DNA of 64,000 nucleotides from Alkalithermobacter thermoalcaliphilus JW-YL-7 = DSM 7308 (GCA_001584565.1 LSFY01000001.1:1040001-1104000), one strand, 5' to 3'; counted from the first letter of the stretch, positions 35,907 through 43,919 are shown. Made by a program: numbers and translations. Notes: generated by a model from the letters alone, not told the origin.

Positions 35907-36573
35907 ACTTTTCACCTTCTTCTTCTTTCTGTTCGCAATGTTTTTTTTTAAATTCTTCCCAACTTTTGCTGAATTCATGATTAGCAAATGCTTCTTTAAG
36001 CCCACTAATTTGTTTTAGTCTGATTACTTCATCTAATTCCATTCCTAATTTTTCGCATATCTCTTCATCTTTCCAACCTTCTTTCGTTAGTTCTATTATT
36101 ATGTCACTCATGCTTCTTATTTGATGTGTACCTCTCGCGCTATTATGTCTTATTGTACTGCCCATTCTTTCATCTATAGGTTTATCTATTACAACTAGTG
36201 GCAAATATCCTTTTAACCTTTTCTTTATATCTTCATATTCTTTTCCTACTCTACTTCTGTGAAACCCATCTACAACCTCATATTTACCGTCAGGTAATCT
36301 ATACGCTACTATCGGCTGTGTATAACCGTCTAGTTTAATTGATGTATGCAATAGTTGCATTTCGGGACTTGCTACTTTATTTGGATTGTAAGCATTTGCT
36401 TGAACTTCTTCTGCTTTTACCCATTTCACTACATCGACGGGTTCTTCGAACGGAGATATGTGTCCTATGTTAATTTTTATAAGATTGATCATTTTTACTT
36501 TTTCATCTAAATTTTTAATTTTTTCAATTTCTTTTTTGAGTTCTAATATCAATTCCGCTATTCTAGTGTTCAT
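35899..36573 (-). CDS. ibrB: IbrB-like ParB-fold protein
   Basis: 224 residues. VKAEEVQANAYNPNKVASPEMQLLHTSIKLDGYTQPI and YEVVDGFHRSRVG (99-110) are the ParB/Srx core. HNSARGTHQ (143-151) is typical of IbrB, the partner of IbrA. ParB-fold proteins bind CTP/ATP or act as nucleases; the function of IbrB is not known in detail. It overlaps ibrA by 11 bp and csf3 by 8 bp. Confidence 0.85.
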   Translation of the reverse strand: MNTRIAELILELKKEIEKIKNLDEKVKMINLIKINIGHISPFEEPVDVVKWVKAEEVQANAYNPNKVASPEMQLLHTSIKLDGYTQPIVAYRLPDGKYEVVDGFHRSRVGKEYEDIKKRLKGYLPLVVIDKPIDERMGSTIRHNSARGTHQIRSMSDIIIELTKEGWKDEEICEKLGMELDEVIRLKQISGLKEAFANHEFSKSWEEFKKKHCEQKEEEGEKCV

Positions 36574-37864
36574 TTTCCCACTCCTCCGCTATTTTTTTAA
36601 GATGTTTGTCGTTTGTGTTTTCTGATTTTATTAAGTTTGCATATTTTTCTTTTAATCTGTATAATGTTTCTATATCTGATTTTGTTTGACCAAAACTAAG
36701 TCTTTTCATCCAAAAATCATTTCTTTCTATAGCTCTTGCAATTCTTCTCCAAGAAGCCACCTTTTTGCTACTTTCTAATTTTAAGTCGGCTTCGTCTGGT
36801 ATGTTTTGTAATAGAATGCCTTCTTTTTCTTCATACCATTTTAGAAAAGTTTTAATTTTTCTGTAATAATGATCTCTCAATTCCGGAGAATATAATCCTA
36901 TTGTTTCAAGTAAAAAAACAGTGTATTGTTGCCACGTCATTAAATCCGGTTTTTCAGTTTTGATGTTCCCTAAAAGTGATGTTCTGCAATATATGTTTCC
37001 AAAATTAACTCCATGCACTCTATTAACAACTCTTTCCCAAGTTTCGGGCTCTAGTGCCCGAAACTGGTCTAATCCATTTCTTTGATCATCACCGTATGGC
37101 TGGCATAATCTTTGCTCGTATATCGTGAGACCGTTTTTATACATAAGCTCATAGATTTGATTGAATTTTAAATCTAATTTGCTAACAGCTCCCCAAATAT
37201 CTTCGGTTCTCCAATCGTATATTGGATAAAAATTGAATACATCTAAGAATTTGTCTTTACCTATTTTTATTTGTGTAGTCCAATTTTTGTTTTTATATTT
37301 TACTTTTTTATCAGATACAATTGTTCTAAATCTATTAAGACTTTCATCAGACCTTATCCCTATGCCTGCACCTGTTAAACCGCTATGTTCTTTTTGGTAC
37401 CATTCGGCAAAATATATAATAAAATCCTCAAATTCCATACCTTCTACAAACCATTCCCACGGACAATTATCTTCATTGATAACATAGTCATATTTTGGCA
37501 TATCCCTTACCCACTTGTCTTTATCGTTTTTATCCCAGTATATCCACTTAGGCTGTATAATCGAAACTGCATTTCTAAGAGAAATTGGAAGGCAAACCCA
37601 ATAAAAATTTTTTACTACATCTTCAGTTTCTTTTATTAGTTCTTCTATATGTTCAATTGTTGCTTTATACTGTGCTTCTAAGTCTATATATAAAACATCA
37701 AACTTCTTATTCATTTTTCTTGCTACAACGGCAGCTAATTGTAGCATTACAGAGCTGTCTTTACCTCCGCTTATACTAAAATATATATTATCAAATTCAT
37801 TAAATGCAAACTCTATTCTTTCAAACGCTGCATCTAATACATTTTTTTCCGTATACTTTTTCAT
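36563..37864 (-). CDS. ibrA: IbrA-like PAPS-reductase-family protein (DUF3440)
   Basis: 433 residues from ATG 37864 behind GGTGGAGGTG. NIYFSISGGKDSSVMLQLAAV (27-47) is a PP-loop ATP pyrophosphatase motif. DAEAQ-like YIDLEAQYKATIEHIE, TGAGIGIRSDESLNRFRTI, and the C-terminal QRNGLDQFRALEPETWERVVNRVHGVNFG are characteristic of IbrA/DUF3440. No ECG(I/L)H catalytic cysteine of true PAPS reductases is present. In E. coli, IbrA and IbrB together switch on expression of prophage-borne genes. It is a second PP-loop protein besides CysH in this block. Confidence 0.88.
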   Translation of the reverse strand: MKKYTEKNVLDAAFERIEFAFNEFDNIYFSISGGKDSSVMLQLAAVVARKMNKKFDVLYIDLEAQYKATIEHIEELIKETEDVVKNFYWVCLPISLRNAVSIIQPKWIYWDKNDKDKWVRDMPKYDYVINEDNCPWEWFVEGMEFEDFIIYFAEWYQKEHSGLTGAGIGIRSDESLNRFRTIVSDKKVKYKNKNWTTQIKIGKDKFLDVFNFYPIYDWRTEDIWGAVSKLDLKFNQIYELMYKNGLTIYEQRLCQPYGDDQRNGLDQFRALEPETWERVVNRVHGVNFGNIYCRTSLLGNIKTEKPDLMTWQQYTVFLLETIGLYSPELRDHYYRKIKTFLKWYEEKEGILLQNIPDEADLKLESSKKVASWRRIARAIERNDFWMKRLSFGQTKSDIETLYRLKEKYANLIKSENTNDKHLKKIAEEWENEH

Positions 37865-37913
37865 TTTTTCACCTCCACCTGTTTTCATTTTATTTAGTTT
37901 ATATTATGTGAAT

Positions 37914-38114
37914 TTATTTTAACTCAACCTCCTTTTTGACTTTCTCAAGCCCACCATTTTGTTTAATTAACGTTTTTATGCCAACGTTAATTATTTGTCT
38001 GTTTATATCACCTTTATTTATTTTCATATTTGTTTTCGCTTCCATGCAAGAATAGTAAAGTTGTATTAACTTTGCTGTTTCGTTGTCTATTCTTGTATTG
38101 AATTGTTTTTTCAT
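37914..38114 (-). CDS. Small candidate ribbon-helix-helix DNA-binding protein
   Basis: 66 residues: KKQFNTRIDNETAKLIQLYYSC..., then KINKGDINRQIINVGIKTLIKQNG. A short strand with alternating basic residues followed by two helices fits the Arc/MetJ ribbon-helix-helix fold. It starts behind GGAGGTG. It sits between cysH (69-bp gap) and ibrA, and could control this block. The assignment is by pattern only. Confidence 0.6.
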   Translation of the reverse strand: MKKQFNTRIDNETAKLIQLYYSCMEAKTNMKINKGDINRQIINVGIKTLIKQNGGLEKVKKEVELK

Positions 38115-38183
38115 CTTTTTTCACCTCCACTATTTATTATATCACATTGTTAGCATTGTTATCAATATTTCTCTAAAAAAAAA

Positions 38184-38960
38184 TTATGTAAATGTTTTGA
38201 TTTCTGGAAATATATGTGTTAATTGGTTATATAGATCCGGATAATATATTTTAATCCACAAAAAGTATCCAAATCTAGCAGCTGTAGGATCACAATACCA
38301 AGAAACTCTTATATCTCCAGGATCTTTTACTAATCTATCTTTAAAATAAGCTGGGTGAATTAAATTTTCGAGTGGATAATTAGAAAATATATACGCCCAA
38401 ACATCTTCTTTTTTCCAATCAGCTAATGGGAAACACTCATATATATCAAATGATTTACAGTAGAAGTATTTCCCATTTTTACAAAGCATAATTCGTCTTT
38501 TTTTACTTTCTTCTTTTCTTAACCCGATAAAAGCTAAGTCATTTCCGTTATTTTTTGACCATTTTTTAATTGGCATTCCCATTACTTCATTGAACGCTAT
38601 ATCTTCTGCTGCTCCTATAAATATTCCCTTTTTTCTTTTATACACATCTAATGTATTAACGGGACTTTTTATAACATGTAAATTTATTCCCCATGTCTCT
38701 TTTATTTTTTGTATTTGTATATAACTTTCAGGTAGTTCTACTCCGCTATCATGGAACATTACATCTATATTTGGATTTTGTTTATAAACTAAATGCAATA
38801 GACATAAACTATCTTTTCCTCCACTAAATGCTACATAAGGTTTTTTATGTTTTTGAAGGATCTTTTGTATTAAGTCTTTCGCTTTTTGTACTCTTTGTTT
38901 ATGCGTTTTTGTTTCTGAATATGCTATATATGAAGGCTTTAATTTTTCTAATAAACTCAT
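38184..38960 (-). CDS. cysH: CysH-family PP-loop protein linked to type IV-B csf genes
   Basis: 258 residues. PYVAFSGGKDSLCLLHLVY (41-59) is the PP-loop. MFHDSGVELPESY, FIGLRKEESKKRR and CFPLADWKKEDVWAYIF are the other conserved CysH segments. The reductase cysteine motif is absent, so it is probably not a sulfate-assimilation enzyme but a relative such as the CysH-like proteins known to accompany type IV-B CRISPR loci. It overlaps csf2 by 4 bp (ATGA), which implies matched translation. Confidence 0.85.
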   Translation of the reverse strand: MSLLEKLKPSYIAYSETKTHKQRVQKAKDLIQKILQKHKKPYVAFSGGKDSLCLLHLVYKQNPNIDVMFHDSGVELPESYIQIQKIKETWGINLHVIKSPVNTLDVYKRKKGIFIGAAEDIAFNEVMGMPIKKWSKNNGNDLAFIGLRKEESKKRRIMLCKNGKYFYCKSFDIYECFPLADWKKEDVWAYIFSNYPLENLIHPAYFKDRLVKDPGDIRVSWYCDPTAARFGYFLWIKIYYPDLYNQLTHIFPEIKTFT

Positions 38961-39784
38961 ATTTTCTGTTCAACCTCTCTGATCCAATTTCTCATTTCCT
39001 CTTTTCTTTGTTCTAAATAATCATAATATATATCAGAATTTGTAAGCGCATCATATTTTATATCTACCTTTCCATGTCCTGCTGCACTTTTCCCACCTAT
39101 GTATGGCATTTCTTTGAACTTTTCTAATATAGCATTTAAACAAGCTTCTTCTGCCTCTGTTGCATTTTCTAATACTATCTCAGTATATAGTTCTGTTCCA
39201 GCACTCAAACATTGCATTTCATATTTCATTTGTATTGGATTTTCGTGTTTTTCCTCTTCTGTAATGTTGTATTCCTTTGATTTTAAATCATCTCTTCTTG
39301 TGTAGAATACATCTTCAAGCATATCGTAGAATGATAAATTGCTTTCTATACCTGTATAATCCGCTGTTTCTTGGCATATAGGATATGATATGCCTACCTT
39401 CATTTTCCCTTCTGGTATTTGGTCTCCTATGGCTGTTCCAAACAAACTAAGTGGTGGGCACATTTCTCTCATTCTTCTTTTTTCTCCTATTTCGTTGTAC
39501 CTTGTACCGCTTGTTAATGCTCCTCCAGTAAAAAGCATATAATATAATTTCGCTGATATTCCTTCTTCAGCAATACCTATTCTTTCTAAATAGTCTTTCA
39601 TTGCTATTCTTCTTAATTCTCCTCTCAATGCATTTCCTGAAAACACAGGCACATCTATCATTTCATCATTATAGAATATCTTCATCGTCCTCATGATCTG
39701 CATCGTTCCCATTCTCTCATCTCCAAAATGAGATAAAGGACTTAACAACCTCATTCTTATATTTGTTTTTACATTCTTATTCAT
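38957..39784 (-). CDS. csf2: Csf2-like (Cas7-type) backbone protein
   Basis: 275 residues. LLSPLSHFGDERMGTMQIMRTMKI, then VPVFSGNALRGELRRIAM (45-62), YYMLFTGGALTSG (81-93), CPPLSLFGTAIGDQIPEGKMKVG (109-131) and IGGKSAAGHGKVDIKY near 245 are, from memory, the Csf2/Cas7 pattern of type IV loci (SGNxLRGxLRR; GGxL; LSLxGxAxGxQ; glycine-rich loop). Cas7 proteins form the helical backbone that coats the guide RNA. Neighbours are cas11-like upstream (8-bp overlap) and cysH downstream. Confidence 0.85.
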   Translation of the reverse strand: MNKNVKTNIRMRLLSPLSHFGDERMGTMQIMRTMKIFYNDEMIDVPVFSGNALRGELRRIAMKDYLERIGIAEEGISAKLYYMLFTGGALTSGTRYNEIGEKRRMREMCPPLSLFGTAIGDQIPEGKMKVGISYPICQETADYTGIESNLSFYDMLEDVFYTRRDDLKSKEYNITEEEKHENPIQMKYEMQCLSAGTELYTEIVLENATEAEEACLNAILEKFKEMPYIGGKSAAGHGKVDIKYDALTNSDIYYDYLEQRKEEMRNWIREVEQKI

Positions 39785-40223
39785 TTATAATCGCTCCCTT
39801 CTCTGTGAAACCTACTTGTTTATTCAGTTTTTCTTTAAGCTCTTTTTCTTCCTTTTGTCTCTCTTGTTCATGCTCTCTTATTTCTCTTTGTATTTGTCTG
39901 TTTAGTCTGACTTCAAGCATTATACCTAAAGTCTCCTCTCTAATCATTTTTAAAACTGCTTTCTTGAATTCCTCTGTTTCATTGATTATGTCATTTATCT
40001 CTCTACATTTGAGACTTCTGACATCAATCTTCCTTGCTAACTTTTCCACAAATTTTTCATAGTTGTTTGTTGTCGTTGCAGCAGCCTTAACCTTTGATGT
40101 AACTTCATCCCATATTCCTGCAACTCTCCTGCTATCTATTTTATCCCAATCCATACAACTCCAAAGATTTGTTATAGTAGCGATAGCTGCATATCTAGTA
40201 TTTTCTCTTGTGATTTTTAACAT
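39777..40223 (-). CDS. cas11: Cas11-like small helical subunit
   Basis: 148 residues, all-helical. It is called from its position between csf1 and csf2 and from its size: type IV-B loci carry a small alpha-helical Cas11 here. The N-terminal region (ENTRYAAIATITNLWSCMDWDKIDSRRVAGIWDEVTSKV) is well ordered; residues 100-135 form a charged coil (QIQREIREHEQERQKEEKEL). I cannot recognise Cas11 by sequence alone, as the family is too variable. It overlaps csf1 by 29 bp and csf2 by 8 bp. Confidence 0.6.
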   Translation of the reverse strand: MLKITRENTRYAAIATITNLWSCMDWDKIDSRRVAGIWDEVTSKVKAAATTTNNYEKFVEKLARKIDVRSLKCREINDIINETEEFKKAVLKMIREETLGIMLEVRLNRQIQREIREHEQERQKEEKELKEKLNKQVGFTEKGAIINE

Positions 40224-40944
40224 TACTTTTCTCTCCTTTTTTCTTTTTTTTAATTTCTTTTTCTGTCTTTATTTTTGCTTGTATATATTCGTTTCGTTTT
40301 TCTGAATTCATCATATATACAAGCAATTCAAATTGTGCTGAACCTCTGTATTGTTTGAATACTTCTTCATATTGCTGAAACTTCTCTAAACCAAATTGCT
40401 CTATTGAAATCATCTTGTACTGTCCTGAAAGCAGCTCTTCTTTTGAAAATTGTAGATACGCTTCGTTCAGCATTTCATATATTGTTTTGAGCTTTTCTGC
40501 GTCAAATAGATATTCTCTGTCTTCTTCTCTTATGTAAAATCGTTTTGGATTCGAATTAACAATGCATCTGAAACTGTTATGTTTCTTGAAACTTCGCGTA
40601 ATTCCTACCACAAATTCAGCTTCAATATATTTTTCGAGATTAAACAGATATTCCTCCAAATCATTCTTTTTTAGTAGATATAAATGTTTTGAATCTGCTA
40701 CAAAACTGTTCTTTCTTAAATCTGCATTCTTCATGCAAAATGTGCAAGCTTTACATATATAATTGCTATCAATTCTTTTCAATTCGCTCCAATTTGTAAA
40801 ATTCGCAGATAATACATTTTTTTCTTTTACTCCTTCTGTTATTTTTTTTCCACATATTTTACAGTGTCCTTCTATTTGAACTATTTGCAATGCTTCTAAA
40901 TCAGGTTTATTGAAAGCTTTATAGATTATTTCTGTATTTACCAT
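40195..40944 (-). CDS. csf1: Csf1-like protein with four-cysteine zinc finger
   Basis: 249 residues. C28-x2-C31 and C64-x2-C67 (GHCKICGKKI and YICKACTFC) frame NVLSANFTNWSELKRIDSNYIC; then MKNADLRKNSFVADSKHLYLL, FVVGITRSFKKHNSFRCIVN and SKEELLSGQYKMISIEQFG follow. The zinc finger with F(S/T)xxFTDW, the K-H-x-x-F-R segment and the S-K-E-E-x-x-x-G-x-Y ending are what I recall of Csf1, the type IV large-subunit counterpart. Lys-rich C-terminal tail. It overlaps the ArpU-like gene by 26 bp and starts behind GTGAGGTG. Confidence 0.8.
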   Translation of the reverse strand: MVNTEIIYKAFNKPDLEALQIVQIEGHCKICGKKITEGVKEKNVLSANFTNWSELKRIDSNYICKACTFCMKNADLRKNSFVADSKHLYLLKKNDLEEYLFNLEKYIEAEFVVGITRSFKKHNSFRCIVNSNPKRFYIREEDREYLFDAEKLKTIYEMLNEAYLQFSKEELLSGQYKMISIEQFGLEKFQQYEEVFKQYRGSAQFELLVYMMNSEKRNEYIQAKIKTEKEIKKKKKGEKSNVKNHKRKY

Positions 40945-41371
40945 ATTTCACCTCACTTCCAAATAATATTTTTTCTAATTTTTCCAGTGCTCGTTGACCT
41001 ATCTGTTTTGAACATCTTTCACTTTTGTATATTTCTATTGCAACTTTGTACCATTTGTTGCCTTCAATGAATTTTTTTCTTACAACAGCTGCTTCTTCTT
41101 CTGTTAAAGAATTTACGGCGTTGTCTATTCTTTTCTTTAAAGTTTCAAGATGTATTATTTCTGCGTTCATTAGTGCTTTCTTTTCTGCTATGCTAATTGC
41201 TTGATCTTCTACTATACTGCTAAATTTATATGTTGCACTTTTATGTTTTGAGTAATCTATTGCACTTACTCCTAGGTTTTCATACTCATCCAGCTCCTTG
41301 AGCTTGAACTGGAGGTCTTTTATCCTTGTTTCTATTATGATATATTCTTTAAGAATATCTATAATCTTCAT
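40919..41371 (-). CDS. ArpU/RinA-like late transcription regulator
   Basis: 150 residues. N-terminal coil, then a sigma-70 region 4-like helix-turn-helix: VNSLTEEEAAVVRKKFIEGNKWYKVAIEIYKSERCSKQIGQRALEKLEKIL. This is the pattern of the phage late-gene activators (ArpU, RinA, DUF1492-type) that stand at the end of the early region. Late promoters of such phages have good -10 but poor -35 hexamers, as at 35189-35217. Here csf1 and the rest of the csf block lie between it and the packaging genes. Confidence 0.75.
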   Translation of the reverse strand: MKIIDILKEYIIIETRIKDLQFKLKELDEYENLGVSAIDYSKHKSATYKFSSIVEDQAISIAEKKALMNAEIIHLETLKKRIDNAVNSLTEEEAAVVRKKFIEGNKWYKVAIEIYKSERCSKQIGQRALEKLEKILFGSEVKYGKYRNNL

Positions 41372-41382
41372 TAATCTTTATT

Positions 41383-41730
41383 CTAACTCCTTTCTATTTC
41401 GCTTTTACTGAAGCTCAATAGGCTTCTTATAGTGTCTATTTCTGTTTTTATAGCTTCTAATTTCTCTTTATGTGCTTTGTAGTGTGCTTCTTTTATGTCT
41501 GCGTCTAATTTATATTTTTGCGTGTCTAGTATTGTTTTTGCTTCTATTTCTGCTACTGTAGCTTTTCCAAGTTTTATTTTGTTTTCTAAGAAAGCTTTTG
41601 AATATTCAACTTTATTTTTATTGTAGCTGTTTATGTACTCTATGTATTTGCTTAAATATTCTTCATTTGCTGTTGCTAGATTATTTAGTAAATTTAATAA
41701 TTTTTCTTGCATTTGTGAAGGTGTTACCAT
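41383..41730 (-). CDS. Coiled-coil phage protein, unknown function
   Basis: 115 residues, almost wholly helical (QEKLLNLLNNLATANEEYLSKYIEYINSYNKNKVEYSKAFL; AHYKAHKEKLEAIKTEIDTIRSLLSFSKSE). Small proteins of this kind are common between replication and regulator genes of siphoviruses. It overlaps thyX by 7 bp. Confidence 0.65.
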   Translation of the reverse strand: MVTPSQMQEKLLNLLNNLATANEEYLSKYIEYINSYNKNKVEYSKAFLENKIKLGKATVAEIEAKTILDTQKYKLDADIKEAHYKAHKEKLEAIKTEIDTIRSLLSFSKSEIERS

Positions 41731-42359
41731 TTTTTCACCTCATATTTTCCGCAATTTCCATGCCTTTCAGGACATATTTTATATTCGTCACCTCTACAAC
41801 CAAGATCTTCAAATATAGCTGGAACGGTTAGTTTTAATAATCTTGTCATTTCATTCGATAGCTTTCTTATTTCCATTTCAGCTCTTACACAATTTCTAAG
41901 CTGGCAAAACTCATAAAGAGCTTGATAATTGCCACTTAGAATTAAATCTGTAGTAGATGCAAGTGGTAGGAATTGTTTAGCTACGTCTACCTCTTTTTTA
42001 TCCCCTTCTTTTTCTTTCCACTTTTTGTATATTCGCATTATTTTTTTGTAATCTTCAACATATTCTTTTTGTTCTTTTTCATCTAAAATATAAGGAATAT
42101 ATGGTTTTGAATCTTCAAAATTGCAATATCTAGTAGATTTTACAGTCAAATTTATGTGTGGATGTCTACTTATCTGTCTTAAAAGGCTTTGGCTTACATC
42201 TTTTATTTCAAATACTGCTTGTCCATGTCTTGCGATAGATCTATGATTCATTTTAAAAACATTCTTTACTGCTTTAACACTCTCTTTTGTCTGATATGGC
42301 AAACTAACGGCTTTTGCTAAAATTTCTACTCCTGTATAGTTTAGTAATGTTATTTTCAT
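41724..42359 (-). CDS. thyX: Flavin-dependent thymidylate synthase ThyX
   Basis: 211 residues from ATG 42359 behind AAGGAG. ThyX makes dTMP from dUMP using FAD, NADPH and methylene-tetrahydrofolate. The signature RHRxxSxNExSxRY is present in degenerate form at 65-78 (RHPHINLTVKSTRY): the Arg-His, Ser and Arg-Tyr are kept but the third Arg, first Ser and Asn are replaced. RHGQAVFEIKDVSQSLLRQ before it and ELRNCVRAEMEIR-like LRNCVRAEMEIRKLSNEM after it are also typical. Such variants are common in phages. It would raise the thymidine supply for phage DNA synthesis. Confidence 0.85.
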   Translation of the reverse strand: MKITLLNYTGVEILAKAVSLPYQTKESVKAVKNVFKMNHRSIARHGQAVFEIKDVSQSLLRQISRHPHINLTVKSTRYCNFEDSKPYIPYILDEKEQKEYVEDYKKIMRIYKKWKEKEGDKKEVDVAKQFLPLASTTDLILSGNYQALYEFCQLRNCVRAEMEIRKLSNEMTRLLKLTVPAIFEDLGCRGDEYKICPERHGNCGKYEVKKW

Positions 42360-42372
42360 ACTCAACAACTCC

Positions 42373-42873
42373 TTATTTTTTCTTCTTTTTCTTAACTTTC
42401 ATTTCTTTATATGCAAATCTGCAATTATGTAGATTATATCCGCTATCTGGTACTAGATTTTCTTCAAACACATCATACAAATTGCAGTTGTTGTAATCTA
42501 AAGAGCAATTTTTACATTTAATGTGCATGATCTGTTCGCACCAATCTTCAAATTCTTCTCGTTTAAGGTGAGCAACTTGAAGTTCGTTCTCCCATTGACC
42601 TCTCAAACGATTAAGCATATATCTATCCATTATTTTTAGTTCAAAATCTCCAAGTCTTTTAAATACCTTTTCAGCTTCTTTCTTTCCAAGTCTTTCTAAA
42701 ACTGCTTTATAATATTTTGTTAAATATGTTTCAGCAAGTTTTAGATTTTTGTGTTCTTCTTTAGTTATAAAATTTCTTCCACTCCACTCTGTTCTTATTC
42801 TAGAGACAGTATCAAGCAAAACTCCAGTTAACATAAAATCGTTCGCTTCTTCTCTATTAAGATAATTTTTCAT
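42373..42873 (-). CDS. Conserved phage protein with Cys cluster (DUF5651-like)
   Basis: 166 residues: helical N-terminal 110 residues, then CKNCSLDYNNCNLYDVFEENLVP...YNLHNCRFAY, a cysteine cluster that may bind zinc, and a Lys-rich tail. I recall similar proteins beside replication genes of clostridial phages but know no function. It overlaps the preceding gene by 17 bp. Confidence 0.6.
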   Translation of the reverse strand: MKNYLNREEANDFMLTGVLLDTVSRIRTEWSGRNFITKEEHKNLKLAETYLTKYYKAVLERLGKKEAEKVFKRLGDFELKIMDRYMLNRLRGQWENELQVAHLKREEFEDWCEQIMHIKCKNCSLDYNNCNLYDVFEENLVPDSGYNLHNCRFAYKEMKVKKKKKK

Positions 42874-43108
42874 TTTTCTCCCCCTTTATTTCTTCTAAAA
42901 AATCTGTGAATATTTTTTCTATTCTTTGTTCTGAAATTTTGTTATCTCTCATTACTTTTCTTAATTTTTCACACAAGGTGCTAAATATTTCGTATGCTTT
43001 TCTTTCTGCATGTTCTTCTTGTGCTTTTGATCTCAAATCTTCATATTGCTCTTGTGTGAGTTTTTTTCTTAATTCTTTGTCTCTCATTCTTCTATATTTT
43101 CTATTCAA
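42857..43108 (-). CDS. Small basic helical phage protein
   Basis: 83 residues from TTG 43108, chosen because a perfect GAGGAGG lies seven bases ahead; the ATG at 43153 has no ribosome site. Content: NRKYRRMRDKELRKKLTQEQYEDLRSKAQEEHAERKAYEIFSTLCEKLRKV. Highly charged and helical. Unknown function. Confidence 0.55.
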   Translation of the reverse strand: MNRKYRRMRDKELRKKLTQEQYEDLRSKAQEEHAERKAYEIFSTLCEKLRKVMRDNKISEQRIEKIFTDFLEEIKGEKNEKLS

Positions 43109-43168
43109 TAAGATCCTCCTCTTTTTGAATTTATTTTGTTTTTTTATTTTCAAATAAAGTTTTAAACC

Positions 43169-43585
43169 CTAAATTTCTTGCAAAATAACTTCGACACGTG
43201 GATTGTCTGAATAAAATTTACTCATCTTTAACTCGACAACTTGACTGTCATCGTCATAAGCAATTTGATTTAAGCTATCTAAAATAGATTTTGCCAAATT
43301 ATCAAGGTCTGGTTTTTTGGTCGGCCTTTCTTCTCCAGCTTTCATTTTTTCTTTTATTTTTTTACTTTTAGATTTAGGTATCTGAAAATATGCCTTTATT
43401 TCACAAAAAATTGCCCCTGTGAGTTTTTTATTTGTGTTTGTGATAATGTAGCATTCCTTGACGAAATTTTCGTAAATAACGGTCTTTTTAGGTGTATATG
43501 TAAATCCTTTACCAACTCTTGGTCTGCCTTTTGCTACTGGTTCTCCAGGTATAACTAATTCGACACGCTTAAAACTTCTTTCCAT
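43169..43585 (-). CDS. rusA: RusA-type Holliday junction resolvase
   Basis: 138 residues from ATG 43585 (MERSFKRVELVIPGEPVAKGRPR). PGEPVAKGRPRV and KKPDLDNLAKSILDSLNQIAYDDDSQVVEL hold the conserved basic residues and the D-x-D-N...DD catalytic acids. It cuts branched DNA made during phage replication and recombination, ahead of packaging. It overlaps the MazG-like gene by 17 bp. Confidence 0.93.
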   Translation of the reverse strand: MERSFKRVELVIPGEPVAKGRPRVGKGFTYTPKKTVIYENFVKECYIITNTNKKLTGAIFCEIKAYFQIPKSKSKKIKEKMKAGEERPTKKPDLDNLAKSILDSLNQIAYDDDSQVVELKMSKFYSDNPRVEVILQEI

Positions 43586-43919
43586 GCTTGTAACCCCTTG
43601 ATTCATTTTTTTTCATTTTCTCTAGTATTTTTTCTTCTAGATCTATTTTTAGTCCGCCACTTAAATCAAATATCCTAATGCAAATATCTGCTAATTCTTC
43701 TTTAAAATTTTCCATATCGCCTTTTCTTAATTCCTCTAACGCTTCTGATACTTCACTTTGTATTAAAGCTAATCTTGTAGCTATAGCATTATTGATCATA
43801 CTTTCTTTGAATTTTTTATCTATGATGCAATTTTGATATAAAACTTCTATTGCCCTTACGTCTTCCCAAAATCCTTTATTTGCACTATTCATGTGACATT
43901 TTTTTATTAACTCCTTCAT
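43569..43919 (-). CDS. MazG-like nucleotide pyrophosphohydrolase
   Basis: 116 residues. SEVSEALEELRKGDMENFKEELADICIRIFDLSGGL has the E-x3-E...E-x3-D metal site of the MazG/dUTPase helical fold, and KNESRGYKHGKKF is the usual end. It hydrolyses (d)NTPs, probably to clean or shape the nucleotide pool or to lower (p)ppGpp. It starts behind GAGGAGGAAA. Confidence 0.85.
   Translation of the reverse strand: MKELIKKCHMNSANKGFWEDVRAIEVLYQNCIIDKKFKESMINNAIATRLALIQSEVSEALEELRKGDMENFKEELADICIRIFDLSGGLKIDLEEKILEKMKKNESRGYKHGKKF

Noticed and set aside
38184-38960. CysH as a sulfate-assimilation PAPS reductase
   Set aside because: The ECGIH/ECGLH cysteine motif is absent, no sulfur genes are near, and it overlaps csf2.
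35235-40944. CRISPR array or Cas1/Cas2/Cas6 near the csf genes
   Set aside because: I scanned the block and its gaps and saw no direct-repeat array and no reading frame with such motifs.
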